Shown: piece by piece, positions 44,570 through 58,739 of the stretch
How positions within the stretch are numbered: the stretch's first letter is position 1
Layout of the letters: each line of letters opens with the position of its first letter
Assembly: GCA_017591395.1 (NCBI GenBank)
Contig: WEDG01008978.1
Coordinates: forward strand, 26,630 to 90,629
Direction: 5' to 3'
From: Schistocephalus solidus
Taxonomy: Eukaryota; Platyhelminthes; Cestoda; Diphyllobothriidea; Diphyllobothriidae
DNA: 64,000 nucleotides
Program-made: the position numbers and the translations under genes
The notes under the pieces: generated by a model
The model's input: the letters and a program-made list of their open reading frames with translations, nothing else
Database searches by the model: none
Told to the model about the DNA's origin: nothing

Positions 44570-45330
44570 CCTCTCCCCCCCCTAAACGGGCCGCATGATA
44601 GATGCGCTGGACCAACAGGGGGCCCAAATCGGGGTGCGGTGAGCGTAATTGTTAACTAGGACGATGTCACATAACAAATGCCGAACATGGGTAGTACGCG
44701 TGCCAAACATGGCCACGTGTAGGTGCCGGCTCATGCCGCACCACCCACTGTTGCCATTTATGGCTACGGTGAGATATGATTCACCTGTGCCCAGTGCCGC
44801 CTCCTGCCTTCCTGACTCTGTCTTGACACCGGGCACAGGCGGGTAAGGGAAGAGAGAGTGCGGTAGACGCAGTGCAAGTCTACTATCACTTAGAACTAAC
44901 TTGCGCACACGTCCCTGTCCCTGCATCACCCTTTCGTGAAGCATATGGTGGACATCATCGGATTACGACGGTCGAACTGACGGGCATCCACGAGTATCTG
45001 GACGCAAGCGAAGGTGTGGGCGTGTGAAAGTTGGTCAGCGAGTCTGAAACCGCTGGTTGCGAAGTTGTATGACCTTGAGACAGTGGACAAGGACGCCGAA
45101 CTTAGCAATGTTGTCAGTCGGCCACAGCTGGCCGCCAGACGCAGAACGAAGTTAATGTGTCGAATGTGAGGCATATTATGACGCGAGTGAGATAATCCAG
45201 TGCACACGGGCATTGGAGAGCCTTTTTAAAGTGTGAAACGAATAGCTCGTGCTGGAGACCAGGCTGATGCAGCGACCTGTGCAGCGGTGCAGTTGGGTCG
45301 TCAGCCGAAAATTTTACTAGTGTGATCTCG
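44570..45330 (-). repeat. GC-rich transposon-tail-like block
   Basis: GC-rich island in AT-rich surroundings. TGACTCTGTCTTGACACCGG-GCACAGGCGGG (about 44813-44843) is the reverse complement of the LINE tail motif CCTGAGCCCGGTGTCAAGACAGAGT at 58.82 kb. The rest is unassigned. Confidence 0.45.
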
Positions 45331-45544
45331 TCAACGTGTGCCGGGGAGTTGGAAAGTTGATAAGAGGGAAGGATAATTCAGACACAAGGCATCCCAGTGA
45401 GGGCTGAGTCAGATAAATGCATTAATGAAATAGGTTCACTGTCGTCCAGACGCGAAATGGGGATAGAAAAGAATGGAATTCGTTGTGCCATTTTTGCGCT
45501 TGACGGCAGCAGAAGCTACAATCAACAGAAGGGTAAGAATGACT

Positions 45545-45874
45545 TGTATGGCAGCCTAAAGAGGACATGGGAATAGGAAAACTCCACCAACTTAAAATGG
45601 GGGTCCTGTGATAAATTCCAGGAAGAGTAAATATCCCCGGTTCCTAAACCTAACACAAACCCTAAAACTTCGTCATACAGTTAAGGCGAACCCAAACCTT
45701 GACTTAATCCAGACCCTAATCTCAACGCCGACCTTAGCCTTAACTTTAAACCTATCTCTTATGTTAACCCTAACCCTCAAATAAATCCTAGAACCAAGTT
45801 CTGCGGAATCGGGCGCAAAGCCACATGCATTACTGGCGGATCCTATTCCCGTGTCCTGATTAGGCGGCCATACA
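45545..45874 (+). mobile_element. Small inverted-repeat element with telomere-like core, copy 3 (best ends)
   Basis: 330 bases. The left end TGTATGGCAGCCTAAAGAGG continuing ACATGGGAATAGGA and the inverted right end (45841-45874) differ at about four of 35 positions. Core 45650-45790: irregular CCTAAAC, CCCTAA and CCTTAGCC units ending TTAACCCTAACCCTC. No ORF: a non-autonomous, MITE-like element. Confidence 0.7.
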
Positions 45875-45879
45875 TGACC

Positions 45880-47370
45880 GCCTTACTAACAGAAGTGTCT
45901 TGACATACTCAAAATCACTCAGTTCACGATGTATGGCTTGAAATGTTACCTGTCTACTATGATTATTGTTCCTGTAGTCCTGACTGGACTAGTCGGAGCG
46001 TATTTTAGTGCTGAACGATTCTACGTCTAAACTGTACCACGTAAGAACGCGCACTTTGGGCCAGCCCTGTAGTATTTGGAGGTCCTTGAAGCAAAGTACG
46101 TCGGAACAAAGGCAAGGAGCTCACCAAGAAAAGTTGCCAGTTCTATTTGATTTTGAGCTCTGAATTCAAAATCCCACGTGTGCAGTAACAGTGACAAGCG
46201 ATCCCAAATCTAATGAGGATACTGGTAAGGACAAGAGACACTGACAGTGCACAGCTAAAAGCAGCTAACAACGGCAAATAAATCTGAAATGGCCATTCAT
46301 ACACCCTTGTCCCTTGGTCACTGGAAGCATCATTTTGCTGGAACCTTGCTCATCGACCGAGCTTTGGTTTTCAGAAGAATTCAGGAATTTATGACACGAG
46401 AAAGAACGCGTGAAGGCGTGCCCGCGACCTGTCTTTGTCAGCTCGAGCGGAAGTTCGCCAGTCGACCCCATGACTGGTGCCTGTGCCAATCAGGGCGCAC
46501 ATGAAAAGACCCCCCTGTTTCCTTGTTCCTTTGTTTTCTTTGTTGGAACTGTAGTTTTGTCACGAGTACTTTGCGCAGACTGGATAGACCAAGTACACGA
46601 GCTGTGGTCCGGACGCTTGAGCCCCTGACCATCCTCCAGTAGAACGCAGAATTTAATTCCTCTGCCATTTTGCGATTCCCGCCGGAGTTCACTCGATGAG
46701 GCCGCAAATGAAGAGCGTAGCAAACGCACAAGGAGTGCAGTATTTCTGGACTGCTGCACAACTGTAGCGCAATATTATCATCGTTTCGTTGCCATTGAAG
46801 GGCACAGATATGTGTTACCCCTGATGGGACAAAGGAAATAGCATGTGAACACAAGAAGTCCTTGTGTTTTACCTTGATTTTTACAAAAAATGAAAAGATA
46901 TGTTGCCAACAAAAGGTTGTGGGCGATTGTAAAAGACTGGACAGGTTCATGAGGAAATATACATATTTTGCTCCCGGTTAGGTATTAGAAACATTCATTG
47001 GCGCCTTGCCGTGTATCCATTTCAGTAGACTGACATTGGAACTGGAAACTCTTTCCTTCTTCTCATCTACTGTCAGAGCTGGTAGGTTAGCGTTCACAAA
47101 GGGTTCGCTACTTTAGATAAATATGTCTTGACAACGATGGAAACTAGTGATATATATTTCAGTGTTTAAGGGTTTGAGGACTGACAAAAAGTATTTGTTG
47201 TCTTTGAATCTTGCTGTTGCACCAGCCGTTCTCCTGTACCACATTGTTTTGGGACCTCTACTCCAAGATAGCGGAGTAAGCAAAAGCAAGGGCAGAAATA
47301 TGTTACGACCTGGTTTTCAATGTCTATTTGGCACCAATCGCAACGGGGCAGTAGGATTGGCTTAAATTCA
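45880..47370. other. Unrecognised stretch
   Basis: Several mid-size ORFs on both strands (46.26-46.95 kb) overlap each other and match nothing I know. Confidence 0.45.
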
Positions 47371-47424
47371 ATGCACGCAGACTACGGGTTAAACCGACAG
47401 AAACGACGCTCACGCGTTTAGGCA

Positions 47425-47495
47425 TAACTGTAGTGACCTGACTCCGTGTGCATGTTGCAAAGCTGAACCTCTCGCGACTACAGTAGATTACCTAA
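47425..47495 (-). repeat. Dispersed GC-richer repeat, copy 2
   Basis: Inverted partner of the block at 38730-38770. Confidence 0.45.
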
Positions 47496-47499
47496 CTCA

Positions 47500-48590
47500 T
47501 GAAAGGTCCATATCAGAATTTGAGGTAGTAGCAGGGCAGGTGTTAGTTCTGTTTTTTGTATTAAATTGATGCACAAAAACTGTTTAATAATAAAGAGTTC
47601 ACTTCAGATTGGTATATTGATGGTAAAAGGCGGCTACATGGGGCGAAATCCAACGTTTCTTGTTATCCAAGAATTTTTCTACGCTATTTAAAGCTACGGA
47701 GCAAACCATGTTGCAGTACTATGAATAAACATTAAGATAAACGGGAAAAGTTTGGAATATATCCCTTCGGAGAAAGGACTATTTTGTTCTGCTTTCATGA
47801 AAGTCAGGTGAATGTAGGTTTGAGAGATCACATTGTTTTCGGAAAAACAAACGCAAATTCAGTCTGAAAAATTAAGCTTAGCAAATTTATGACGTTGTGT
47901 AACAAAATTGCTGTAATACACTTATGCGAATGTACTTTGTTTTACCACACTGATAATTAGGACCTTAAACGCGCGATGACATGCCGCCAATTTGCGCTGT
48001 CACGGCGTACGCGAAGCCTGTCAAGCAATTTCAGTCTGCAGTTGACTGCAAATGAATGCAGAAACTTGAATCGAAAGGGGCATGAGATACTCATTTTACA
48101 GCAAAAACTTATTTTATTTTCGATAACTATCTTGTAAGTTTGAAATCTTAGAACTTGACCGAGAATTAAGTAAACACATCGAAAAACGCTCCAAGAGAAA
48201 GAGAGAAGTGAGTTTATTAAGTTTCAGCAGAAAGTGTATCCCTTCTTTTCAGTGAAGTCGAAAAATCGGTCAAAGGTTCCCAGTTATACCTTGACTTCAC
48301 CTACGAAAAATGTTAAGTCGGCAGATATTCGACAGCCAAACATCTAATTAAAAAAACTTTTTAAAAAGGTAACTTACTATAGAAAAGTTTTTAAACTAAT
48401 TATGGGCATATACTTTCCCGGCTTTTGTTGTGAACAATCTTTTTTCTCGGCAGCGAGCTTATATGATTAAGTGAGTTTACAAATATGACCCAGAAAGCCG
48501 TCTAAATTAGAAAAAAAGATTTAAAAAGTCATTACTTTGGTAAATGCCTTAAAGAAATATCTTATTTTGAAGGTTTTAAAAAACACACCG
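47500..48590. other. AT-rich flank of the satellite
   Basis: From about 48.35 kb some short segments resemble satellite pieces (ACTATAGAAAAG) without a full monomer: a decayed array edge. Confidence 0.5.
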
Positions 48591-51500
48591 AAGGGAATAT
48601 ACATTTATGGGCAGCCGATTGAAGACATTAAAAATCGGAATGAATTGATCACATTTTTAAATACGATCTGAATATCGTAATAGAAAACCCGAAATAGCTA
48701 TAAAGAAAGTTTACTATAGAAACGTCATCTAAATAAACACGAAATGGTATTTAATTTAAATGTTTTAGTCAGGAACCGGTCCGATAACATTTGCGATTAT
48801 GAAATATTATGCTCATGTGAAGTCCCCGTCGGCGCAATCAAACGAAAATCTGTTTGCCTTGGTAAAGCTCATCTAAGACACATTGAATGAACTCTACATA
48901 AAGGAACAGTCGGCTGAGTGCACTTAAAATCGAAAAGAATCGAGCAAATTTTAAAGATGATCCGAAACTCATAGTAAAAGAAAACCCGAAATAGTTAAAA
49001 AGAAATAAAACTACAGAAAAATCATCTTGTTATACACAAAATGGAACGTTAACGACTTAAGTGAAATGTATTAGTCATGGACGGGCCCCATTACATGTGA
49101 GCTAATGAAATATTATGCTCCTGTGATATCTCCATCTATACAATCAAGTGAAAATCAGTTTACCTTGGTCAAACGCATCTTAGACACATCAAATGAACTC
49201 TAAATTTAGAGGCATTTGGCTGAAGAAAAGTAAAACCATAAAAAGTAATCACATTTTCAAAGATGATCTGAAGAACTTCGTTATATAAAAACCGAAAAAT
49301 TTATAAAGAAATAAACTATAGAAAAGGCATTTTCATATGCACGATGTGGTACGTTAACGATTGTATTTTAAATTATAAGTCAGGGACCGGCCCCATTACA
49401 TGAGAGTTAATGAACTGCTATGCTCCTGTGACGCCCCTATCGGTGAAATCAAGCGACAATCTGTTACAATTGGTCAAACCCATCTAAGACACCTCGAATG
49501 AACTCTATATTTAGAAGCAGTTGGCTGAAAAAAATTAAAATCGTAAAGAAATGATCACATTTTCATCGAAAATATGTAAAACATCGTAATAGAAAACCGG
49601 AAATATTTATAAGAATGTTAACTATAGAAATGTCATCTTAATAAACTCAAAATGTAACGTTTATAATTTATTTTAAATTAATAGTCAGGAACCGGCCTGA
49701 TAAAATGTTAGATTATGAAATATTATGCTCATGTGACATCCCCATCGGCGCAATCAAGCAAACATCCTTTGACCTTAGCCAAATCCATCTAAAACACAAC
49801 AAATGCACGCTTAATTTAGGCACAGTCGACTAAAGGCACTGAAAATCTTAAAGAATTGATCACATGTTCAAAGACGATGTGAAACCTATCGTTAAAATAA
49901 AACCGAAATAGTTTTCAATAATTTTAACGATAGAAAAGTCATTTTCATATACACAAAATAGTAAGTTAGCGATTTAATTTTAAATTATAAGTAAGGGATC
50001 TGGCCTACTACATGAAAGCTAATAAACTATCATGCTCCTGTGACGTCCTCATCGGCGCAATCAAGCACAAATCTGTTAACCTTGGTGAAACAAATCTAAG
50101 ACACCTCGATAAATTCTACATTTAGGAGCAGTTGGCTTAATGCAATTAAAGAATTGATCGTAAGTAATTGATCATATTTTGAAACATCATCAGAAACACA
50201 TCGTAAAAGAAAACTCGAAATACTAATAGGGAAAGGTAACTATAGGAAAGTCAACTTAATAAACATAAAATTGTACTTTAACGATTTTATTTAAATTTAT
50301 TTTTCAGGAACCGGCCCATTAACATGTAAGCTAATGAAATATTGCGCTTCTGTGACGTCCTCATTGGCGGATTCATGCGCAAATCTGTTAACCTTGGTCA
50401 AACCCATCTAAAACACAACGAATGAATTCAACGATTAGGGGTAGTCGACTGAAGCCAATGAAAATCATAAAAAATTGATCCCATTTTAAAAGACGATCTG
50501 AAATACATCTTAAAAGAAACCCAAAATAGTTATAAAGAAATAAATGTATAGAAAAATCAGCTTGTTATACAAAAATGGAAAGTTGACGATTTTATTAAAA
50601 ATAATTAGTCAGAAACCGGCCCGATATGTTGTGAGCTTATGAAATATTTTGCTCCTATTACGTTCCCATTGGCGTAATTAAGCGAAAATCTGTTAACCTT
50701 GGTAAAGTCCATCTAAGACACATCAAATGAACTCTACATTTAGGGACAGTCGGCTGAAGGCACTTTGAATCGTAAAGTATTGATCACCTTTTTTGAGACA
50801 ATCTGAAAATCCTCATAATAGAAAACCCGAAATAGTTATAAAGAATGTTTTACTATAGGAACACCATTTTAATAAACACAAATGGAACGATTATGAATTT
50901 ATTTAAAATGAATAGTCAGGAACCGGTCTGATAAAATTTTAGATTATGAAATATTATGCTCATGTGATGTCCCCATCGGTGCAATCAAGCAAACATCCTT
51001 TGACCTTAGACAAACCCATCTAAAACAAACGAATGAACGCATAATTTAGGCGCAGTCGACTAAAGGCACAGAAAATCTTAAAGAATTGATCACATTTTCA
51101 AAGACGATGTGAAACCTATCGTTAAAATAAAACCGAAATAGTTATCAAGAAATTTAACGATAGAAAAGTCATTTTCATATACACAAAATAGAACGTTAGC
51201 GATTGTATTTTAAATTATAAGTAAGGGATTGGGCTCACTACATGAAAGCTAATGAACTATTATGCTCCTGTGATGTCCTCGTCGGCGCAATCAAGCGCAA
51301 ATTTGTTAACCTTGGTTAAACGAATCTAAGACACCTCGAATGAATTCTACATTTAGGAGCAGTTGGCTAAAGGCACTTAAAATCACAAAGAATTAATCAC
51401 ATTTTGAAAGACGATCAGAAAAATATCGTAATAGTAAACCTGAAATAGCAATAGGGAAGGTGAACTATAGGAAAGTCATCTTAATAAACATATACTTGTA

Positions 51501-54500
51501 CTTTTACGATTTTATTTAAATTTATTTGTCAGGAACTGGCCCGTTAACATGTGAGCTAATGAAATATTGCCCTCCTGTGACGTCCTCATCGGTGCAATCA
51601 AGCACAAATCTGTTAACCTTGGTCAAACGAATCTAAGACACCTCGAATGAATTCTACATGTAGGAGCAGTTGGCTAAAGGCACTTAAAATCACAAAGAAT
51701 TAATCACATTTTGAAAGACGATCAGAAAAATATCGTAATAGTAAACCTGAAATAGCAATAGGGCAGGTGAACTATAGGAAAGTCATCTTAATAAACATAT
51801 ACTTGTACTTTTACGATTTTATTTAAATTTATTTGTCAGGAACCGGCCCGATAACATGTGAGCCAATGAAATATTACGCTTCTGTGACGTCCTTATCGGC
51901 GCAATCAAGCGAAATCTGTTAACTTTGGTCAAACCCATCTAAGACACAACGAATGAATTCAACGATTAGGGGTAGTCAACTGATGCCAATGCAAATCATA
52001 AAGAATTGATCAAATTTTCCAAGACGATCCGAAATACATCGTAATAGAAAACCTGAAAAAGTTATAAAGAAATGAAACTATAGACAAATCATCTTGTTAT
52101 ACAAAAATGGAAAGTTGACGATTTTATTAAAAATAATTTGTTAGAGACCGGCCCGATAGCAGGTGAGCTATCGAGCTAGTTTGCTCCTGTGACGTTCGCA
52201 TCGGCGCAATTAAGCGAAAATCTGTTTACCTTGGTAAAGCGCATCTAAGACGCATCGAATGAACTCTACATTTAGGCGCAGTCGGCTGAAGGCAATTTGA
52301 ATCGTAAAGAATTGATTACATTTTCAAAGACAATCTTAAAATCATCGTAATAGAAAACCCGAAATAGTTATAAAAAATGTTAACTATAGGAACACCATTT
52401 TAATAAACACAAAATGGAACGATTATGAATTTATTTAAAATGAATAGTCAGGAACCGGCCCGATAGAATGTAAGATTATGAAATATTTTGCTTATATGAC
52501 ATCCCTATCGGCGCAATCAAGCCAAAATCTTTTGACCTTAGTCAAACGCATCTTAGACACATGGAGAGAACTCTAAATTTAGGGATATTTAGCTAAAGGC
52601 ACTAAAAATCGTAAAGAATTGATCACATTTTCAAAGAAGATCCGAAACGTATCGTAATTTAAAACACGAAATAGTTATAAAGAAATGCAGTACTAGAAAT
52701 ATCACCTTGTTTTACAAAAAAATGAAACGTTTACGATTTTATTTAAAATTATGAGTTAGGGATGGGCCCGAAAAAATGTGAGATTATGAAATGATATGCT
52801 CATTTGACATCCCCATCGGCACAATCTCGCACATATCTGCTGACCGTAGTCAAATGTATCTACGTAACATCGAATGAGCTCTACATTTAGGGGCAGACGG
52901 CTGAAGACACTTTAAATAATAAAGAATTGATCATATTTTTAAAGACAATCGGAAACGCATCGTAATAGAAAACCTGAAACATCTAAAAAAAAATGAAACT
53001 ATAGAAAATTCATCTTTATATACAAAAATCGTACGTTAACGATTTTATTTTAAATAATAAGTCATAGACCGGCCACATTACCTGTGAGTCAATGAAATAT
53101 TATTCTCCTTTGACGTCCGCATCGGCGAATGGGGTGAAAATCTGTTAACCTTGGTCAACCCCATCTAAGACACAATGCATGAACTCATCAATTAGGGGCA
53201 GTTGACTGAAGCCACTGAAACTCGTGAAAAAATGATCACATTTTCAGCGACGAGCAGAAACTAATCGTAAAAGGATACCCGCAATAGTTATAAATGAATT
53301 TAACTATAGAAAAGTTATCTTTTTATACACAAGATAGTACGTTTATGATTATATTTAAATTTATTATTCAGGTACCGGCCCGTTAACATGTTAGCTTATG
53401 CTCCTGTAACGTCCCTATCGGCGCAATTAAGAAAGAATTCGTAGACCTCAGTTAAACGCAATTCACACAATTCGAAAAGAATATAGAGTTAGGTGAAGTC
53501 GGCTGAAGACACTGAAACATTGTAAAAATATGACCACATTTCAAAGACGATATGAAACGTAACGAAATAGAAAAACTGCAATAGTTAAAAATGAATAAAT
53601 TATGGAAAAGTCATTTTATATACTCAAAATGGTACGTTTAACATTGTATTTAAAATTATAAGTCAGGTACCGTCCCTTTAACAAGTAAGCTTATGAAATA
53701 TTATGCTCCGCTGACGCAAACAACAGCGCAATTAAAAGAAAAGCCGATACACTTGGTCATACGCATTTAAGACAATTCGAAATAAAACTACATTTAGGGG
53801 CAGTCGGCTGAAGACACTGAAAAACGTAAAATTATGATCACATTTTATAGTTGATCTGAACCTCATCGTAATAGAAAATCGGACATATTTATAAATAAAT
53901 TTAAGTATACATAAGTCATCTTTATATAAACAAAATGGTACGCGTACGATTGTATTTATATTTTTTAGTTAGGTACCGTCCTGGTAACATGTGACGTAAT
54001 GAAATATTATGCTCCTGTTAAGTCCCCATCGGCATGATCAAAAGAAAAGCCGTTTAACTCGGTCAGACGAATTTAAGACAATTCAAAACGAAGCTAGATA
54101 TAAGGTCAGTCGTTTATAGACACTGAAAATTGTAATGAATTGACCTCATTTTCAAAGACGATCTGAAACTCATCGTATTGGAAAACACGCAAAAGTTATA
54201 AATGAATTTAACTAAAAAACGTCATCTGAAAATATAACAAAATTGGTACTTTTACGATTGTATTTAAATTTATTAGTCAGTTTCTATCCCATTAACAAGT
54301 AAACTTATGAAATATAATGCTTCTCTGACGTCTTCCCAAGCGATATCAAGAGAAAGGTCGTTAACCTTGGTCAAACGCATTTAAGGGAATTCGAAATGAA
54401 TCTACATTTAGGGGCAGTCGGCTGAAGACACTGAAAATCGTAAAAATATGATCACATTTTTTGGTCGATCTGAAATCCATCGTAAAAGAAAATTGGAAAT

Positions 54501-57500
54501 ATTTATAAATGAATTAACGTAAAGATAAGTCATCTTTATATACAAAATATGGAACATTTACGATTGTATTTAAATTTATTATTCAGGTTCCATTCAGTTA
54601 CCATGTGAGATTATGAAACATTATGCTCCTGCTAAGTCCCCATCGGCACGATCAAGAGAGAAGCCGTTTAACTCGGTCAAACGCATTTCAGACAATTCGA
54701 AAAGAAGCTTGATATAGGGTCAGTCATTTATGGACACTGAACATCGTAATGAATTAATCGCATTTTCAAAGACGATCTGAAACTCACTGTAGTGTAAAAC
54801 CCGCAATAGTTATACATAAATTTAACTATAGAAAAATCTTCTTAAAATAAACAAGATGGAAAGTTTACGATTGTATTTATATTGATTAGTCAGGAACCTT
54901 CCAATTAACAAGAAAGCATTTGAAATATTATGCTCCGCTGACGTTTAAAACAGCGCAATTAAAAGAAAAGCCGTTAACTTTGGTCAAACGCATTTAAGAC
55001 AATTCAAAATGAGACTATATTTAATTGCAGTCGGCTAAAGACACTAAAAATCGTAAAAATATGATCACATTTTATGGTCGATCTGAAACTCATCGTAATG
55101 GAAATTCGGAAATATTGTATAAATAAATTGAAGTAAAGATAAGTTATCTTTATATACACAAAATGTTTCGTTTATGATTTTATTTAAATTTATAAATCAG
55201 GTACTGTCCTGTTAACCAGTTAGTAGTTTATGAAATATTTATGCTCCTGTTACGTGACCATCGGCGCAATCAAGAGAAAAGCCGCTTACTTCGTCCAAAC
55301 GCATTTAAGACAATTCGAAAAGAATCTATATTTAGTGGCAGTCGGCTATAGACACTGAAAATTTAATGAACTGAGCATATTTTCAATGACGATCTGAAAC
55401 TCATCGTAATAGAAATCCACAAAAGTTATAAATCAATATAACTATAGAAAAGTCATCTTTATATATAAACAAATGGAACGTTTACGATTTTATTTAGATT
55501 TATTAGTAAATTACCGTCCCGTTAACAAGTAAGCTTAGGAAATATTATGCACGTCTGACGTCCACATCAGCGATATAAAGAGAAAAACTATTTACCATGC
55601 TCAAAATAATTAATGATAATTCGAAATTAATCTACATTTAGGGGCATTTGGCTGAAGACACTGAAAATCATAAAAATATGATCACGTTTCTTTAACGATC
55701 TTAACATCTTCGTACTGGAAAATCCAAAATATTTATACATACATTATAGTATCGAAAAGTCATCTTTATATACACAAACAGGTACTTTTACGATTGTATT
55801 TAAATTTATAAGTCAGGTAACATTCCGTTAACATGTGAACTTATGAAATATTATGCTCCTGTTAAGTCCCCATCGGTACGATCAAGAAAAAAAGCCGTTT
55901 ATCTCAGTCAAACGTATTTAAGACAATTAAAAAAGCAGCTTGATATAGGGTCAGTCGTTTATAGACACTGAACATCTTAATGAATTGATCGCATTTTCAA
56001 AGACGATCTGAAACTGATCGTAGTGGAAAACCCGAAATATTTATAAATGAATTTAACTTAAAACAAAGTCAACTTTATATAAAACAAGGGTATGTTTACG
56101 GTTGTATTTAAATTTATTAGTCAGTGACCGTCCCGTTAGCATGTTATCTTATGAAATATCATGCTACTCTGACGTTTTCAGCAGTCCAATCAAAAGAAAA
56201 GCCATTTACCTTAGTCAAACGCGCTTAAGACAATTCGATATGAATCTACATTTAGTTGCAGTCGGCTATTGACATTGAAAACTTTTATGAATTAATAACA
56301 TTTTCAGAGACGATCTGAAACTCATCGTAATATAAATCCAGCAATAGCTATAAATGAATTTAACTATAGAAAATTCATCTTTATATACACAAAATGGTGT
56401 TTACGATTGTGTTTTAATTTATTATTCAGGTACTGTTCCCATAACAAGTTTGCTTATGAAATATTATGGTCCTCTGATGTTTACAACAACGCAATCAAAC
56501 GAAAATCCATTTACTTTGGTTAAGCGCATTAAAGACAATTAAAAATGAGTCCAAATTTAGGGGCAGTAGGCTGAAGAAACTGAAAATCTTAAAGAATTGT
56601 TCATATTCTAAAAGAAAATCTTAACCTCATCGTAATAGAAAATCCGAAATATTTATAAATAAATTGAAGAAAAGATAATTCATCTTTATATACACAAAAT
56701 GGTATGTTTACGATTGTATTTAAAATTATTGGTAAGGTACCGTCACATTAGCATGGCGGATTATGAAATATTGTGCTCCTGTTACGTCCCCGTCGGCGCA
56801 ATCATGAGAAAAACCGTTTACCTAAGCAAAACGCATTTCAGGCAATTCGAAACGAATAAATGTTTAGGGGCAGTTGGCTATAGACACTAAAAATCGTAAT
56901 GAATTGATCACATTTTCAAAGACGATCTGAAACTCATCGTAAAAGAAAACGCACAATAGTAATAAATGAATTTAACTATCGAAAAGTCAACTTTGTATAC
57001 TCAAAACGGTACGTTTACGATTGTTTTTAAAGTTATTAGTCAGGTTCCGTCCTGATAACATGTAAGCTTATGAAATATTATGGTCCTCTGATGTTTACAA
57101 CAGCGCAATCAAACGAAAAGCCAATTTCTTTGGTCAAACGCATTTAAAAATTTCGATCTGAATCTACATTTAGATGCAGTCGGCTTTTGACACTGAAAAT
57201 CGTTATAAATTAATCACATTTTCAGAGACCATCTGAAGCTCATCTCTATAGAAAATCCGAAATATTTATAAATAAATTGAAGTTATCTTTGTGGCCCCAT
57301 TGGCGCAATCAAGAGAAAAGACGTTGACCTTGGTCAAACGCATTTAAGACCATTCGAAATGAATCTAAATTCAGAGGGAGATGGTTAAAGACACTGAAAA
57401 TCGCAATGAATTGATCACTTTTTCAAAGACGTCCTAAAACACATCGTAATAGAAAACCCGCAATAGTTATAAATGAACTCAACTATAGAAAAGTTATCTT

Positions 57501-58690
57501 TTTATACACAAAATAGTGCGTTGACGATTTTATTTAAATTTATTAGTCAGGTGCCGTCCCGTTATGAAATATTATGCTCCTGTTAAATTCCCATCGGTAC
57601 GATCAAGAAAAAAGCCATTTACCTCAGTCAAACGTTTTTAAGACAATTAAAAAAGCAGCTTGATATAGGGTCAGTTGGTTATAGACACTGAAAATCGTAA
57701 TGAATTTATCTCATTTTCAAAGACGATCTGAAACGCATCTAAGTGGAAACCCGCAATAGTTATCCATAAATTTAACTATAGAAAAGTCATCTTTATATAT
57801 GAAATAATGATACTTTTTTGATTGTATTTAAATTTATTAGTAATACACCGTCCCGATAACAAATTAGCTTATGCAATATTATGCACCTCTGACGTCCTCA
57901 GCAGCGATATAAAGAAAAAAACCTTTTGTCGTGTTTAAAATGCTTAAAGACAATTCGAAATGAATCTACATTTAGAGGCAGTTGGCTGAAACACTGAAAA
58001 TCGTTAAAAATTGATCAGATTTTCAAAGACGTCCTGAAAATCCTCGTAATAGAAAACCCACAATAGTTATAAATGAATGTTGCTATGGAAAATTTATCTT
58101 CATATACGCAAAATGGTACGTTTAAGATTGTATTTAAATTTATTAGTCAGGTACAGTGCATTTAACATGTGTGATTATGACATATTATGCTCCGGTGACT
58201 TTCCCATCGGTGCAATCAATAGAACATCCGTTAAACTTGGTCGACCGCATTTTAGACCATTCAAAAACAATCAAAATTTAGGGGCGATTGGCTAAAGATA
58301 CTGAAAATCAGAATAAATTGATCATTTTTTCAAAGACGTCCTGAAACGTATCATAATAGAAAACCCGCAATAGTTATGAATGAATTGAACTATAGAAAAT
58401 TTATCTTGTTATGCAAAAACTGGTACGTTAACGATTGTATTTAAATTTATCAGTCAGGTGCAGTCCCATTAACATGTCTGCTTATGAAATATTATATTCA
58501 GCTGTCGTCCCCATCGGCGCAATCAAGAGAAAAGCCGTTTACTTTGGTCAAACGCATTAAAGGCAATTCGAAATGAGTATACGTTGAGGGGTAGTCGGCT
58601 GAAGACGCTGAAAATCTAAAAAATTAATCACATTTCATAGATAATCTGAAACTCATTGTAATAATAATTCCAAAATAGTTATATAACAGA
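48590..58690 (+). repeat. 307-bp satellite array, main block (about 32 monomers)
   Basis: Landmarks recur every 305-309 bases: TCAGG-ACCGGCCCGTTAACATG, GAAATATTATGCTCCTGTGACG, CCCATCGGCGCAATCAAG, CTACATTTAGGGGCAGTCGGC, GATCACATTTTCAAAGACGA and AAACCCGAAATAGTTATAA. The CCGG landmark occurs near 48.77, 49.08, 49.38, 49.68, 49.99 and 50.31 kb and so on to 58.46 kb. Left of about 53.5 kb monomers read CCGGCCC; to the right mostly CCGTCCC, so there are two subfamilies. One monomer is partly deleted at 57.29 kb. No conserved ORF. Confidence 0.95.
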
Positions 58691-58739
58691 TCGACCGTAG
58701 ATTTCGACGAGGCCAACCGTATGCTCCACACCAGGGGGT

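Noticed and set aside
48590..58690. CTGAAGACACTGAAAA in nearly every satellite monomer, resembling CUGANGA...GAAA of a hammerhead
   Set aside because: Only four bases separate the two boxes, so no stem II can form, and no GTC cleavage site or stem I is present.
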